DNA from: Terriglobia bacterium | GTDB lineage: Bacteria > Acidobacteriota > Terriglobia > Bryobacterales > Bryobacteraceae | Reading direction: 5' to 3' | Length of the DNA stretch: 64,000 nucleotides | NCBI GenBank assembly: GCA_021325175.1 | Contig: JAJPHS010000052.1 | Location: 1 to 64,000, forward strand | In this document: positions 34,923 to 44,497 of the stretch, in pieces | How the letters are laid out: each line of letters opens with the position of its first letter | Position numbering within the stretch: position 1 is the first letter of the stretch | Made by a program: the position numbers and the translations under genes | The notes under the pieces: model-generated | Told to the model about the DNA's origin: nothing | What the model saw: only the letters and a program-made list of their open reading frames with translations | The model's database searches: none

Positions 34923-35840
34923 ATGACAGCGCGGCTTCGGCCCTGGCACCTGATGGTGCTGGCGCTGCTCGTCTGCGGCGCGGTTCTGGGAGTGGTGCGA
35001 TGGCGATTCCAGCAGCGAAGCTTCTCCGCCGCCACGCTGGTCGAGTGCCTGCCGCCGGATCAGGCCATCCACGTTTATTTGAACGTCGCGTCCCTGCGAG
35101 ATAGCGGGCTGCTCGATCTGCTCGCCGGCTCCAAGGCCGCCGAGGAGCCAGATTACAAACGATTCGTGGGTCAGACCGGCTTCGATTATCGCGGCGATCT
35201 GGATGAAGTGGCGGCGGCGTTTATCCGCGGCAGCGTGTACATGGCCATCCGCGGTCGCTTCGATTGGAAAAAACTGAACGCCTACGCCGAATCGCAGGGC
35301 GGCGCCTGCCGCAACACGATTTGCGAAATGCCGGCGAGCGAGGCAGGCCGGCACATCTCGTTTTATCCGATCCGCTCGAATGTTCTGGCCCTGGCGGTTT
35401 CCCTCGAACAGCGCGGGGTAAATATAATCGGTCCGGAGCAGTGGTCGAATCCGCCGCGGCTGCCGCCGGAGCCCGTGTGGATTTCGGCGCCTTCGTTCGT
35501 TTTCGCCGACGTCAAGGATCTGCCGGAGGGAACGCACGCGTTTTTGAGCCCGCTCGCCTCGGCGCAGAAGGCGACGTTCGCCATCGGCCCGGACGGGAAT
35601 CAGTTGCGGATACGCGCGGAGGTGCTGTGCAACTCCGCGGCGGACGCGGCTTCGCTGGCCGCGCAACTTACCAGATCGACCGAGCTTCTGAATAAAATGC
35701 TGGCGCGAGATCAAATGACGCCCAACCCGCGCGACTTGAGCTCGGTTTTAGGCGGCGGAAAATTCGAGCAGCAGGACAATCGCGTTCTCGGCGCCTGGCC
35801 CATGGATCGCCGCTTTGTCGAGGCTGTGGCGGGGCAGTAG
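34923..35840 (+). CDS. Single-pass membrane-anchored protein of unknown function
   Basis: Start taken at ATG 34923; TTG 34911 is possible and has TATCAT 6 bases upstream. 305 residues: a short cytoplasmic tail, one membrane helix ('HLMVLALLVCGAVLGVVRW'), then a soluble extracytoplasmic domain. 'LPPDQAIHVYLNVASLRDSGLLDLLAGSK' and 'YMAIRGRFDWKKLNAYAESQGG' resemble acidobacterial proteins that I cannot assign a function. Two cysteines ('ACRNTICEMP') could form a disulfide. Lies between aroF and glgC on the same strand. Confidence 0.7.
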   Translation: MTARLRPWHLMVLALLVCGAVLGVVRWRFQQRSFSAATLVECLPPDQAIHVYLNVASLRDSGLLDLLAGSKAAEEPDYKRFVGQTGFDYRGDLDEVAAAFIRGSVYMAIRGRFDWKKLNAYAESQGGACRNTICEMPASEAGRHISFYPIRSNVLALAVSLEQRGVNIIGPEQWSNPPRLPPEPVWISAPSFVFADVKDLPEGTHAFLSPLASAQKATFAIGPDGNQLRIRAEVLCNSAADAASLAAQLTRSTELLNKMLARDQMTPNPRDLSSVLGGGKFEQQDNRVLGAWPMDRRFVEAVAGQ

Positions 35841-35890
35841 ATAACGCCCGTTCTGACGGAGCTGGCTCAATTTTTGCCACAATAAGGCCG

Positions 35891-37144
35891 ATGCAAGTTC
35901 GCGTGCTTGCCTTTGTGCTGGCCGGAGGAAAGGGTACCCGGCTGTATCTGCTTACCAAGGAACGGGCGAAACCGGCGGTGCCGTTCGGGGGCCGGTACCG
36001 TATCATCGATTTCGTCCTCAGCAACTTGATCAACTCCGGCTTCTACTCCATCTACGTGCTGATCCAGTTCAAGAGCCAGAGCCTGCTGCAACATCTGCGC
36101 GACGGCTGGGAAATGAGCAGCCTGCTGAAGCAGCATTTTATTATTCCCGTGCCGGCGCAGATGCGATCGCCCGGCGAGGACTGGTACCGCGGCACGGCCG
36201 ACGCGATCTATCAAAACATCAATCTCATCGAGCAGGCCGATCCGGATTTCGTGATCATCTTCGGCGCCGATCATATTTACCGGATGAACATCCGGGAGAT
36301 GCTCGAATATCATATGCACAAACGCGCGGAGGCGACGATCGCGGCAATTCCCATGCCTCGCCAGTACGCATCCGAGTTCGGCGTGATCGAAACCGCGCCG
36401 GACGCCTCGGTGCTGGCGTTTCACGAAAAGCGGGCCGACGCTCCCTCGATTCCCGGCCACCCGGATGAAGTTTTCGCCTCGATGGGCAATTATATTTTTT
36501 CGACAAACCTGCTGCTGCGGGAACTGAACGCCGACGCGCAGAATGAAAACAGTTCGCACGACTTCGGGCGCGATATTTTGCCGTCGCTGGTGGGGCGGGC
36601 GGAAATGTTCGCCTACGATTTTCAAACCAACCGCATTCCCGGCGATCCGCTGGCGCAGCAGCCCTATTGGCGCGACGTGGGAACCATCGACTCGTTTTTT
36701 GAAGCGAACATGGACCTTCGCGCCGTAACGCCCGCTCTGAATCTTTATAACCGCCAATGGCCGCTGCGCACCGCCAGTTATTCCGACGCGCCCGCGAAAT
36801 TCATTTTCGACGAGCAGGGCCGGCGCGGGATGGCCATCGACTCCATCGTCTCCGGTGGCACGATTTTATCCGGCGGCATCGTCAGAAACTCCGTATTGGG
36901 CCGCGGCGTCCGCGTGCACTCCGGCGCCGTGGTGGAGGATTCGATTCTGTTCGATAACGTCGATATCGGCCGCCGGGCACGCGTGCGGCGGGCGATTCTC
37001 GACAAAAACGTCCATATTCCCGAGGATGGCGTGATCGGCTACGATCTCGATCACGACCGCCAGCTTTATCACGTCACCGCAAGCGGCATTGTGGTGATGG
37101 AAGGGCATCGTTCCATGGTGGAAGTGGCCTCGATGCGGGTGTAA
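35891..37144 (+). CDS. glgC: Glucose-1-phosphate adenylyltransferase
   Basis: 417 residues. ADP-glucose pyrophosphorylase: nucleotide site 'FVLAGGKGTRLYLLTKERAKPAVPFGGRYR' , 'IIDFVLSNLINSGFYSIYVLIQ', catalytic region 'WYRGTADAIYQNINLI' and 'IIFGADHIYRMN', 'YWRDVGTIDSFFEANMDL', and a C-terminal left-handed beta-helix that carries the regulatory site. It supplies ADP-glucose for glycogen or alpha-glucan. One change in the first motif: 'LYLLT' where most have 'LxPLT'. glgA and glgB are not in the window. Confidence 0.95.
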   Translation: MQVRVLAFVLAGGKGTRLYLLTKERAKPAVPFGGRYRIIDFVLSNLINSGFYSIYVLIQFKSQSLLQHLRDGWEMSSLLKQHFIIPVPAQMRSPGEDWYRGTADAIYQNINLIEQADPDFVIIFGADHIYRMNIREMLEYHMHKRAEATIAAIPMPRQYASEFGVIETAPDASVLAFHEKRADAPSIPGHPDEVFASMGNYIFSTNLLLRELNADAQNENSSHDFGRDILPSLVGRAEMFAYDFQTNRIPGDPLAQQPYWRDVGTIDSFFEANMDLRAVTPALNLYNRQWPLRTASYSDAPAKFIFDEQGRRGMAIDSIVSGGTILSGGIVRNSVLGRGVRVHSGAVVEDSILFDNVDIGRRARVRRAILDKNVHIPEDGVIGYDLDHDRQLYHVTASGIVVMEGHRSMVEVASMRV

Positions 37145-37163
37145 TCGCCTCCGTCTCTGTTAA

Positions 37164-37183
37164 ACGACATTGTCGTGTATAAT
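37164..37183 (+). promoter_or_regulatory. Promoter -10 box and overlapping inverted repeat for TonB receptor
   Basis: TATAAT (37178-37183) ends 8 bases before ATG 37192. Just upstream lies the inverted repeat ACGACA-T-TGTCGT (37164-37176), in the spacer position where a repressor would block polymerase. No clear -35 is seen, so an activator may also be needed. Confidence 0.5.
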
Positions 37184-37191
37184 GGTCGAAT

Positions 37192-40100
37192 ATGGTTCGG
37201 CCCGTTCTGCTGGCGTGTTTTGCCGCTTCGCTTCAGGCGCAGGTTTCCGGCGTCATCTCCGGAACCATTACCGACCCTTCCGGCGCCGTTGTCTCCGGCG
37301 CTTCCGTCACCATTGTGAATCTGGATCAGGGCGCCGTGCGGACAGCCGTTTCCAACGGCCAAGGCTGGTATGAAGCGGGTCCACTCCCGGCTGGCGCCTA
37401 TGAAATTCGCGCGCTCAAGCAAGGTTTTGCGGAAACGGTGCGAACCGGCGTGCGGCTGGCGGTCGGGCAGGAAGCGACGGTTGATCTCCGCCTTAGCCTC
37501 GGCGAGTCGAACCAGCAGGTGACGGTGAACGCCGACGCCCCGCTGCTCGGCTCTGGAGCGGCCCGCGTATCCGGTCTGGTCGGCGATAAAGAAATCCGTG
37601 ACCTTCCGCTGAACGGGCGCAGCTATGACGAGTTGCTGACGCTCAATCCGGGAGTCGTCAATTTCACCTGGGAAAAAACCGGCGGCGTTGGCGTTTCCAA
37701 TTCAACGAATGGAAACAACTTCGCCGTCTCCGGCAACCGGCCGCAGCAAAATTTATATCTGTTGAATGGCGTGGAGTTCACCGGCGCCGCGGAAAACAAC
37801 ATGCAGCCCGGCGGCACCAGCCAGGAACTCCTCGGCGTGGACGCTGTCCGGGAGTTCAATGTACTCACCGACACCTACAGCGCGGAATATGGCAAACATC
37901 CCGGCGCGCAGGTCCTGATTGTGACCCAGTCCGGCGGTAATCTGCTTCACGGATCGTTGTATGAATTTTTTCGAAATAACGCTCTCGACGCGCGCAATTT
38001 TTTGGACGCCGGTTCCGTTCCGGGATTCGAGCGCAATCAGTTTGGCGGCTCGCTGGGCGGTCCAATCCGCAAGGATCGGACATTTTATTTCGTCAACTTC
38101 GAAGGACTCGAACAGCACCTGCACCAAACCGGAGTCGATCTGGTTCCGGATAACAATGCTCGGGCTGGATATTTGCCGTGCACTCTGATCAGTCCGGCGC
38201 CGTCATCTTGCTCGCCGGCCGGATTGGCATTTGTCGGGGTTTCTCCGCTGATCAATGCCTGGCCTGCTCCGGCTCCGGGCGCGCCGGATTTCGGCGGCAT
38301 CGCGGAAGCGTTCAATAACCCTTTGCAAACCATCCGCGACGACTTCGGAACCGCGCGATTGGACCATATTTTCTCCGAGCGGGATTCCTTCAGCGCCACT
38401 TACACGATCGACGACAGCGCCGACGTCACGCCCACCAGCACCAATGCCTACAGCACGGATTTGGCAAGTCTTCGCGAACAGGTAGCGACGCTCGAAGAAA
38501 CTCGCGTCTTTTCTCCCTCTGTCGTGAATACCGTAAGAGTGGGTTACTCGCGCGCGGGATATTACTTCACCGGTGAACCGACGCCACAATCGCCCGCGGC
38601 GAGCCTTCCCGGATTTCTAAGCGGCGCTCAAATCGGCGCGCTGGTGGTCGGCGGCAGCTCGGCGTCGAATCCCGCCGCGCAGCTCAGCCTCGCTGGAAGT
38701 AACAACGGCAGCAACTTGCCGGTGACGCGCAATCTGTTTACTTATGAGGATCAGATCCATGTCACTCGCGGCCGCCACCAACTCACTGCCGGCGCCTGGT
38801 TTCAACGCCTGCAATCGAATGAGGAGCTCGCTCTCAGCCAGTATGGACAGGCGACATTCGCCAGCCTGCAAACTTTGCTGCAAGGCACGATTGGGACGCT
38901 ACTCTATGACCCTTCTCCCACCGAGATGACTTGGAGATCGTTGTTCGGCGCCTTATTCATACAGGATTCGATTAAGGTGACTCCGCGGCTGACTCTTTCG
39001 CTCGGTTTTCGAAGCGAATTCACAACGGGATGGAATGAAGCTTACGGCCGCGCGGCGAATTATACGTACCCGAACGGCGTAATTTCCTCACAACCCAACA
39101 TCGGCAGCTCTGAATTTACGGTGAATCGCGGAAAGTTTCTTCCGCAGCCGAGATTCGGCCTTGCCTGGCAGCCAATCCGCGCCCGGACCGTAATTCGCGC
39201 CGGATTCGGCATATATGACGACCTTCAGGACGCGCTTGGTTACCGCGCTGACCAGAATGCTCCCTTCAATCCGACTTATAGCGTCTCGAATATCAGTGTC
39301 TCCCAGCTTCCTTTGACTCGATCCGTAGTTCCAACCGCGGCGAAGTTAGTCCCCGGTGGAGTTCAACCGGATCTCTATACTCCGACCCTCATTTCTTACT
39401 CATTCCGCATTGAACAGGAGCTGAGCGCGAATACTTTACTGACCATTGGCTATATCGGCTCCCATGGATATCATGAACTGATCGGGATTGATGCGAATGA
39501 ACCTTTTCCGGTTATCTGTCCCGCCTCACCGTGTCCGGCTGTTTATCCCAACGGCTTCCCTGCGGGCATCGCGGGCACGCCGGTTCCCGCGGGAACTTAC
39601 TTCGTTCCTACTTCGACCCGGGCAAATGCGGCGCTAGGCAACACCTGGACTTATTTTTCCGAAGGCGTGAGCTCGTACAATTCGCTTCAGATCGATGTGA
39701 ATCATCGGTTCAGTAAGAATCTGAATGTGCGTGGAGTTTATACCCGCTCAAAGACGCTCGACGATGGGGACTCACCCAATTCCACCACTTCCGGCGGCGA
39801 GCCGGCGCTCGCTTCCAATCCCTTTAATCTTCGATCCGATTGGGGATTGGCAGCCTTCGACGTTCGAAACGTTGCGGTGTTTCACGCGAGCTATTCTTTT
39901 CCATGGGCGAAGCGAAATCTTTTCGCCGCTGGCTGGACTGTGAATTCCATCCTTACATTTCAGGGAGGGTTTCCATTCACTCCACAACTGAGTTACAACC
40001 CTTCCAATAACGGAGACACAAGGAATCCCGTTCGTCCCTTTGTGAATCCGAATTTTCAAGGCCGGGTTATCCTCGGCAGCCCGAATGAGTGGTTTAATGC

Positions 40101-40398
40101 GGCTGCGTTCTTAGCTCCGCCGAATAACAGCGGATTTTACGGAAACCTGGGGCGAGATACTTTGATCGGACCGGGCGTGGCGGTGTGGGATTTTTCTGTG
40201 ATCAAGGGAACCCGCCTCCGCGAAAGGTTTCGAAGCCAGTTTCGAGCCGAGTTTTTCAACCTGCTGAACCATCCGAATTTCAATACGCCGAACGCGGTAG
40301 TATTTACGCCCTCCGGCCTATCTCCCACCGCCGGACTTGTTACCAGCACATCGACAACTTCGCGGCAGATTCAATTCGGCTTGAAGCTGTTTTGGTGA
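37192..40398 (+). CDS. TonB-dependent receptor with carboxypeptidase-regulatory-like domain (Oar-like)
   Basis: 1068 residues. A short signal peptide precedes a CarboxypepD_reg-like beta-sandwich (about 18-100, 'SGVISGTITDPSGAVVSGASVTIVN', 'GAYEIRALKQGFAE'), then the plug ('GDKEIRDLPLNGRSYDELLTLNPGV', 'QNLYLLNGVEFTG') and a large 22-strand-type outer-membrane barrel. The last residues 'RQIQFGLKLFW' end in an aromatic, as outer-membrane proteins do. This family is greatly expanded in acidobacteria and probably imports oligosaccharides or peptides. No linked SusD or substrate genes, so the ligand is unknown. Confidence 0.92.
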   Translation: MVRPVLLACFAASLQAQVSGVISGTITDPSGAVVSGASVTIVNLDQGAVRTAVSNGQGWYEAGPLPAGAYEIRALKQGFAETVRTGVRLAVGQEATVDLRLSLGESNQQVTVNADAPLLGSGAARVSGLVGDKEIRDLPLNGRSYDELLTLNPGVVNFTWEKTGGVGVSNSTNGNNFAVSGNRPQQNLYLLNGVEFTGAAENNMQPGGTSQELLGVDAVREFNVLTDTYSAEYGKHPGAQVLIVTQSGGNLLHGSLYEFFRNNALDARNFLDAGSVPGFERNQFGGSLGGPIRKDRTFYFVNFEGLEQHLHQTGVDLVPDNNARAGYLPCTLISPAPSSCSPAGLAFVGVSPLINAWPAPAPGAPDFGGIAEAFNNPLQTIRDDFGTARLDHIFSERDSFSATYTIDDSADVTPTSTNAYSTDLASLREQVATLEETRVFSPSVVNTVRVGYSRAGYYFTGEPTPQSPAASLPGFLSGAQIGALVVGGSSASNPAAQLSLAGSNNGSNLPVTRNLFTYEDQIHVTRGRHQLTAGAWFQRLQSNEELALSQYGQATFASLQTLLQGTIGTLLYDPSPTEMTWRSLFGALFIQDSIKVTPRLTLSLGFRSEFTTGWNEAYGRAANYTYPNGVISSQPNIGSSEFTVNRGKFLPQPRFGLAWQPIRARTVIRAGFGIYDDLQDALGYRADQNAPFNPTYSVSNISVSQLPLTRSVVPTAAKLVPGGVQPDLYTPTLISYSFRIEQELSANTLLTIGYIGSHGYHELIGIDANEPFPVICPASPCPAVYPNGFPAGIAGTPVPAGTYFVPTSTRANAALGNTWTYFSEGVSSYNSLQIDVNHRFSKNLNVRGVYTRSKTLDDGDSPNSTTSGGEPALASNPFNLRSDWGLAAFDVRNVAVFHASYSFPWAKRNLFAAGWTVNSILTFQGGFPFTPQLSYNPSNNGDTRNPVRPFVNPNFQGRVILGSPNEWFNAAAFLAPPNNSGFYGNLGRDTLIGPGVAVWDFSVIKGTRLRERFRSQFRAEFFNLLNHPNFNTPNAVVFTPSGLSPTAGLVTSTSTTSRQIQFGLKLFW

Positions 40399-40430
40399 CG
40401 CTTGTAGAGAATTCGATCGAATCGAGCCGC

Positions 40431-41549
40431 TCAGGAAAGCAGCACCTGGCCGGTGTGGCTGGTGTCGTAGCCCGCCAGCATCTCTAAATTTTTTTTGAGC
40501 GATGCCCGATTCAGCGCATCCAGCAGCGCTTTCACGGCCGGAGTTTTGACGAACGCGCGCGCGATCACCAGGTCATAGCGTTCGCTCGATAACGGTACGA
40601 ATTCCAGGCCGAAAGCCTGCGCGGCGGCGCGGGTCGCAATGCAGCAATCCGCCTGGCCCGAGCTCACCGCGGCCGCCGCCGCCAGATGACCTTGCGCGAT
40701 CCGCTCATATCCGGCGACCTGGCCTGCCGGGATTCCCGCCGCCGCCAGTTCCGCATCGAGCAGTTCCCGGCTTCCCGCTCCTACCTCCCGGTTCACGATC
40801 CGCACGTCTCTTCGCCCCAGATCCGCGATCCGGCGAATCCTCTTCGGATTGCCCGCCGCCATCACCAGACCTTGCTCCCAAATCGCAAAGGTCACCATTT
40901 TCGCTCCGCCTTTCGGGAACATCCGGCGAACCGCGGGAATGTTGAATTCGCCGCTTGCGCGATCTCGCAAGTGCGCGCCCGCGACATGCACCAGACCGCG
41001 CCTCAACCAGTCGAGAGCCTGCCGGCTGGAGGATGGCGCGATCACCAGATCGATGTTGTCGAACCTCGACAGATGCTGCGCCAGCAGCGACATTCCCGGA
41101 TCGCAGCCGGCGATCAGCAGGCGATTCGCCTCGACGGCGTCATTCTGAAACACGCGGATCTTGGTTTGCGCGTTTTTCCCCGGCGCCTGCGCAATCACCC
41201 CGTCGGCGAGCGGAAGCGTGGCCGGCTGCGGCGCCGCGGAAACTCCCACCAGCCGGCGCCCCACCTTGCATAACTGCACCGGCTGGCCCGGCCGGTGCGC
41301 GCCATCGCTGGCGATCAACTCCACGTCCACGGTTCGCGGAGGCGGCGCGTCGGGCTCCAGCTCAAACAGGTCTTCGACCTTCACCTCCAGAATACGCGCC
41401 AATTGCAGCGCCAGGGCCGTATTCGGCACATAATCGCCGGCCTCGATCGCATAAATCGTCTGGCGGCTCACCTGCGCCAGTTCGGCCAGCCGCGCCGCGC
41501 CGATCGCCCTTTTTTTGCGAACTTCCTGGAGCCGCGTTCGTGTCTCCAT
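40431..41549 (-). CDS. HTH regulator fused to periplasmic-binding-like domain
   Basis: Start at ATG 41549; the track adds 44 residues overlapping the gmd promoter. 372 residues. Residues 5-65 are an XRE helix-turn-helix ('[24 protein letters not shown]'). From about residue 125 comes a type II periplasmic-binding fold ('[20 protein letters not shown]', '[18 protein letters not shown]', '[26 protein letters not shown]'), a substrate-binding-like module seen in molybdate- or sulfate-type regulators. It is likely a cytoplasmic one-component sensor of a small anion or metabolite. Divergent from gmd, so it may control gmd or itself; convergent with the TonB receptor gene. Confidence 0.85.
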   Translation of the reverse strand: METRTRLQEVRKKRAIGAARLAELAQVSRQTIYAIEAGDYVPNTALALQLARILEVKVEDLFELEPDAPPPRTVDVELIASDGAHRPGQPVQLCKVGRRLVGVSAAPQPATLPLADGVIAQAPGKNAQTKIRVFQNDAVEANRLLIAGCDPGMSLLAQHLSRFDNIDLVIAPSSSRQALDWLRRGLVHVAGAHLRDRASGEFNIPAVRRMFPKGGAKMVTFAIWEQGLVMAAGNPKRIRRIADLGRRDVRIVNREVGAGSRELLDAELAAAGIPAGQVAGYERIAQGHLAAAAAVSSGQADCCIATRAAAQAFGLEFVPLSSERYDLVIARAFVKTPAVKALLDALNRASLKKNLEMLAGYDTSHTGQVLLS

Positions 41550-41610
41550 TTCACCCAGTGTCGCATCCGGACGCGCTATGATGAACTCAAGCCGCCGCGC
41601 AGCGTATCCC

Positions 41611-42654
41611 ATGAAAAGAGCTCTTATTACAGGTATTACCGGCCAGGACGGATCGTTTCTTGCCGAATTTCTCCTGGCCAAGGGCTATCAGGTGCACGGT
41701 ATTGTCCGCCGTGCGTCCACCTTCAATACGGAGCGCCTGGAAGCGATTTATAAGGATCAGCACGAAGCCGGAGTCGGTCTTTTCCTTCACTACGGCGATG
41801 TTTCCGACGGCACCGGATTCCGCCATATTCTCGAAAAAACGCAGCCCGATGAGGTGTACAACCTCGCTGCGCAATCACACGTGCGCGTCAGCTTCGATCA
41901 GGCCGAGTACACCGCCGACGTCGTCGCCACCGGAACGCTGCGGATTCTCGAAGCGGTGCGCGACTACGCCCGGCAAGGCCGTTCCGCGCGGCTGTATCAG
42001 GCCGGATCGTCGGAAATGTTCGGCGCCGCGCCGCCGCCGCAAAGCGAATCGACGCCGTTCTATCCCCGCAGCCCGTACGCCGTAAGCAAGTGCGCGGCGC
42101 ACTGGTACGCGGTGAATTATCGCGAGGCCTACGGCCTTTTCATCTGCAACGGCATCCTGTTCAACCACGAATCGCCGCGGCGAGGGGAAACGTTCGTGAC
42201 GCGAAAAATCACCCGGGCGCTGGCGCGAATTAAACTGGGGCTTCAGAAAAAGCTTTATCTCGGCAATCTCGACGCGCGCCGCGATTGGGGATACGCGGGC
42301 GATTACGTCGAAGCGATGTGGCTGATGCTCCAGCAGCCCGCGCCGGACGATTACGTGGTCGCCACCGGAGAATCGCATTCGGTGCGCGAGTTTCTCGATG
42401 CCGCCGCGGACTATTGCGGCTTAAATTGGAAGAATTACGTCGAAACCGATCCGCGCTATTTCCGGCCGACGGAAGTGGATGTGCTGCTCGGCGACGCAGC
42501 GAAAGCGCGGGAGCGGCTGGGATGGCGCCCGCGAGTCACGTTCGAGGAACTGGTGCGGCTCATGGTCGACCACGATCTGGAGATCGCGCGCCAGGAAGAA
42601 ACGCTGGTCGCCGCGGGCCATAGTCTGATTCGCCAGGGCGCGTCGTATCGTTAA
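41611..42654 (+). CDS. gmd: GDP-mannose 4,6-dehydratase
   Basis: Start at ATG 41611 ('[21 protein letters not shown]'). 347 residues, extended SDR family: NADP-binding 'GITGQDGS', '[17 protein letters not shown]', catalytic Ser/Thr region '[10 protein letters not shown]', '[25 protein letters not shown]' (YxxxK), '[17 protein letters not shown]', '[18 protein letters not shown]'. Converts GDP-mannose to the 4-keto-6-deoxy intermediate. The next gene, fcl, follows after 3 bases, so the product is GDP-L-fucose. A TATGAT box at 41578-41583 could be its -10. Confidence 0.95.
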   Translation: MKRALITGITGQDGSFLAEFLLAKGYQVHGIVRRASTFNTERLEAIYKDQHEAGVGLFLHYGDVSDGTGFRHILEKTQPDEVYNLAAQSHVRVSFDQAEYTADVVATGTLRILEAVRDYARQGRSARLYQAGSSEMFGAAPPPQSESTPFYPRSPYAVSKCAAHWYAVNYREAYGLFICNGILFNHESPRRGETFVTRKITRALARIKLGLQKKLYLGNLDARRDWGYAGDYVEAMWLMLQQPAPDDYVVATGESHSVREFLDAAADYCGLNWKNYVETDPRYFRPTEVDVLLGDAAKARERLGWRPRVTFEELVRLMVDHDLEIARQEETLVAAGHSLIRQGASYR

Positions 42655-42657
42655 TCC

Positions 42658-43602
42658 ATGGAACGCGATTCGCGAATTTTTGTGGCCGGACATCGCGGGC
42701 TGGCCGGTTCGGCGATTTGCCGGCGCCTCGCCGCGGCGGGTTATTCGAACCTGATCCTGCGCGATCGCTGGCAGCTCGATTTGCGCGAGGCGCGCGCCGT
42801 CGCCGACTTCTTCGCGGCCGAGCAGCCGGAGTACGTCTTTCTCGCCGCCGCCAAAGTCGGTGGCATTCTCGCCAACAGCAGCCGCCCTGCCGAATTTATC
42901 CACGATAATCTGGCGATCCAAACCAACACCATCGAAGCGGCGCGCCGCCACGGCGTGAAAAAATTCCTCTTTCTTGGCTCCTCCTGCATCTATCCGAAAT
43001 TCGCTCCGCAGCCGATTCGCGAGGACTCCCTTCTCAGCGGACCTCTGGAGCCGACCAATGAATGGTACGCCGTCGCGAAAATCGCCGGCATCAAAATGGC
43101 GCAGGCTTACCGGGCGCAATACGGATTCCGCGCCATCAGCCTGATGCCGACCAATCTCTACGGCCCGCAAGACAACTTTGACCTGGCCACCTCGCATGTC
43201 CTCCCCGCACTGATTCGAAAATTTCACGCCGCGAAGATGGCCGGCGATCCGGAAGTGGTGATCTGGGGCACCGGCTCGCCGCGCCGCGAATTTCTGCACG
43301 TCGACGATCTGGCCGACGCCGCGCTGCATCTGATGCTCCACTATGACGATCCGGAAATCATCAACGTGGGTACCGGCGAAGATATAACGATTCGCGAGCT
43401 GGCCGAGCTGGTCGCCTCCATCGTCGGCTTCCAGGGAGGGTTGCGCTTTGACCCCTCCAAGCCCGACGGCACGCCTCGTAAATTGTTGGACGTTACGCGG
43501 CTTCACTCCCTCGGCTGGCGGGCGCGTATCCCCCTCCGCCAGGGAATCGCCGAGACCTATCAATGGTTTCAATCTCACGCCCTGGAAAGTGTGGTCAAAT
43601 AG
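42658..43602 (+). CDS. fcl: GDP-L-fucose synthase
   Basis: 314 residues. Epimerase-reductase that completes GDP-L-fucose. 'FVAGHRGLAGSAICRRLA' (NADP site), 'LAAAKVGGILANSSRPAEFIHDNL' , 'LFLGSSCIYPKFAPQPI', 'NEWYAVAKIAGIKMAQAYRAQYG' (catalytic YxxxK), 'PTNLYGPQDNFD' are all diagnostic. Together with gmd it makes an activated fucose for surface glycans. The exosortase gene starts 4 bases downstream, but no glycosyltransferases are included. Confidence 0.95.
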   Translation: MERDSRIFVAGHRGLAGSAICRRLAAAGYSNLILRDRWQLDLREARAVADFFAAEQPEYVFLAAAKVGGILANSSRPAEFIHDNLAIQTNTIEAARRHGVKKFLFLGSSCIYPKFAPQPIREDSLLSGPLEPTNEWYAVAKIAGIKMAQAYRAQYGFRAISLMPTNLYGPQDNFDLATSHVLPALIRKFHAAKMAGDPEVVIWGTGSPRREFLHVDDLADAALHLMLHYDDPEIINVGTGEDITIRELAELVASIVGFQGGLRFDPSKPDGTPRKLLDVTRLHSLGWRARIPLRQGIAETYQWFQSHALESVVK

Positions 43603-43606
43603 AGCC

Positions 43607-44497
43607 ATGGCGGCCAGCACCTCCCTACCGGAGCATCCGCCGTCAGCCGCATCTCGCGGCATCCCCTGGGCGGCGATCGGCTGGTTTACCGCGCTGGTGG
43701 TGATCGTTTACTTCCCGATTTGGAAAGGCCTCGTGAATCAGTGGGCCACCGACGAGGACGTGGGCCATGGTTTTCTGGTGCCGCTGGTTGCCGGCTACAT
43801 CGCCTGGCAGCGCCGCGCCGAGCTTCTTTCCCTCGATTGGAAACCCGCCTGGTGGGGACTGGCGATCATGCTGTGGGGCGTGCTGCAAAGCGTCGTCGGC
43901 ATCCTCGGAGTCGAGCTGTTTTTGCAGCGCACCTCGATCCTGATTACCCTGGTCGGAATGCTTCTGGTGCTGGGGGGAACCGCGGCTGTGCGCGTCTTAT
44001 CGTTTCCGCTGCTTCTGCTGCCTTTTATGATCCCGATTCCGGCGGTGATCTATAATCAGGTCACATTTCCGCTGCAATTGTTCGCCAGTTCCGTGGCGGA
44101 AATGGCACTCGGATGGCTCAACATCCCCGTGCTGCGCGACGGCAACGTTCTGCACCTGGCCAGCCAGACGTTATCGGTAGCGGAGGCATGCAGCGGGATT
44201 CGCAGCCTGCTCAGCCTGTCATTTCTCGCGCTGGTGTACGCCTATTTCTTCGATAAAAAGTTGTGGATGCGCTGGGCGCTTCTGATCGGCGTCATTCCGA
44301 TCGCCATCCTCGCCAACGCCGCGCGCGTGACCATCACGGGCATTCTCAGCGACGAGGTCAGCCCGGAACTCGCGCACGGTTTTTATCACACTCTGGAAGG
44401 CTGGATCGTCTTCCTGATGGCGTTCGCCATGCTGCTCGTCCTCCACAACGTGATCAACCGGATTTACAAGATCGGCGTTCAGCGCGCCGCCCGGTAA
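43607..44497 (+). CDS. Exosortase/archaeosortase-family transpeptidase
   Basis: Start at ATG 43607, 296 residues, about eight membrane helices. Catalytic triad pattern is intact: C195 in 'VAEACSGIRSLLSL', R240 in 'LANAARVTITG', H261 in 'HGFYHTLEGWIVFL'. The family cleaves PEP-CTERM-type sorting signals at the cell surface. It follows gmd-fcl tightly, suggesting a surface-polysaccharide operon, as many exosortases lie with EPS genes. No PEP-CTERM substrate and no EpsI domain are seen in the window. Its last 19 bases overlap the convergent pheA. Confidence 0.93.
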   Translation: MAASTSLPEHPPSAASRGIPWAAIGWFTALVVIVYFPIWKGLVNQWATDEDVGHGFLVPLVAGYIAWQRRAELLSLDWKPAWWGLAIMLWGVLQSVVGILGVELFLQRTSILITLVGMLLVLGGTAAVRVLSFPLLLLPFMIPIPAVIYNQVTFPLQLFASSVAEMALGWLNIPVLRDGNVLHLASQTLSVAEACSGIRSLLSLSFLALVYAYFFDKKLWMRWALLIGVIPIAILANAARVTITGILSDEVSPELAHGFYHTLEGWIVFLMAFAMLLVLHNVINRIYKIGVQRAAR

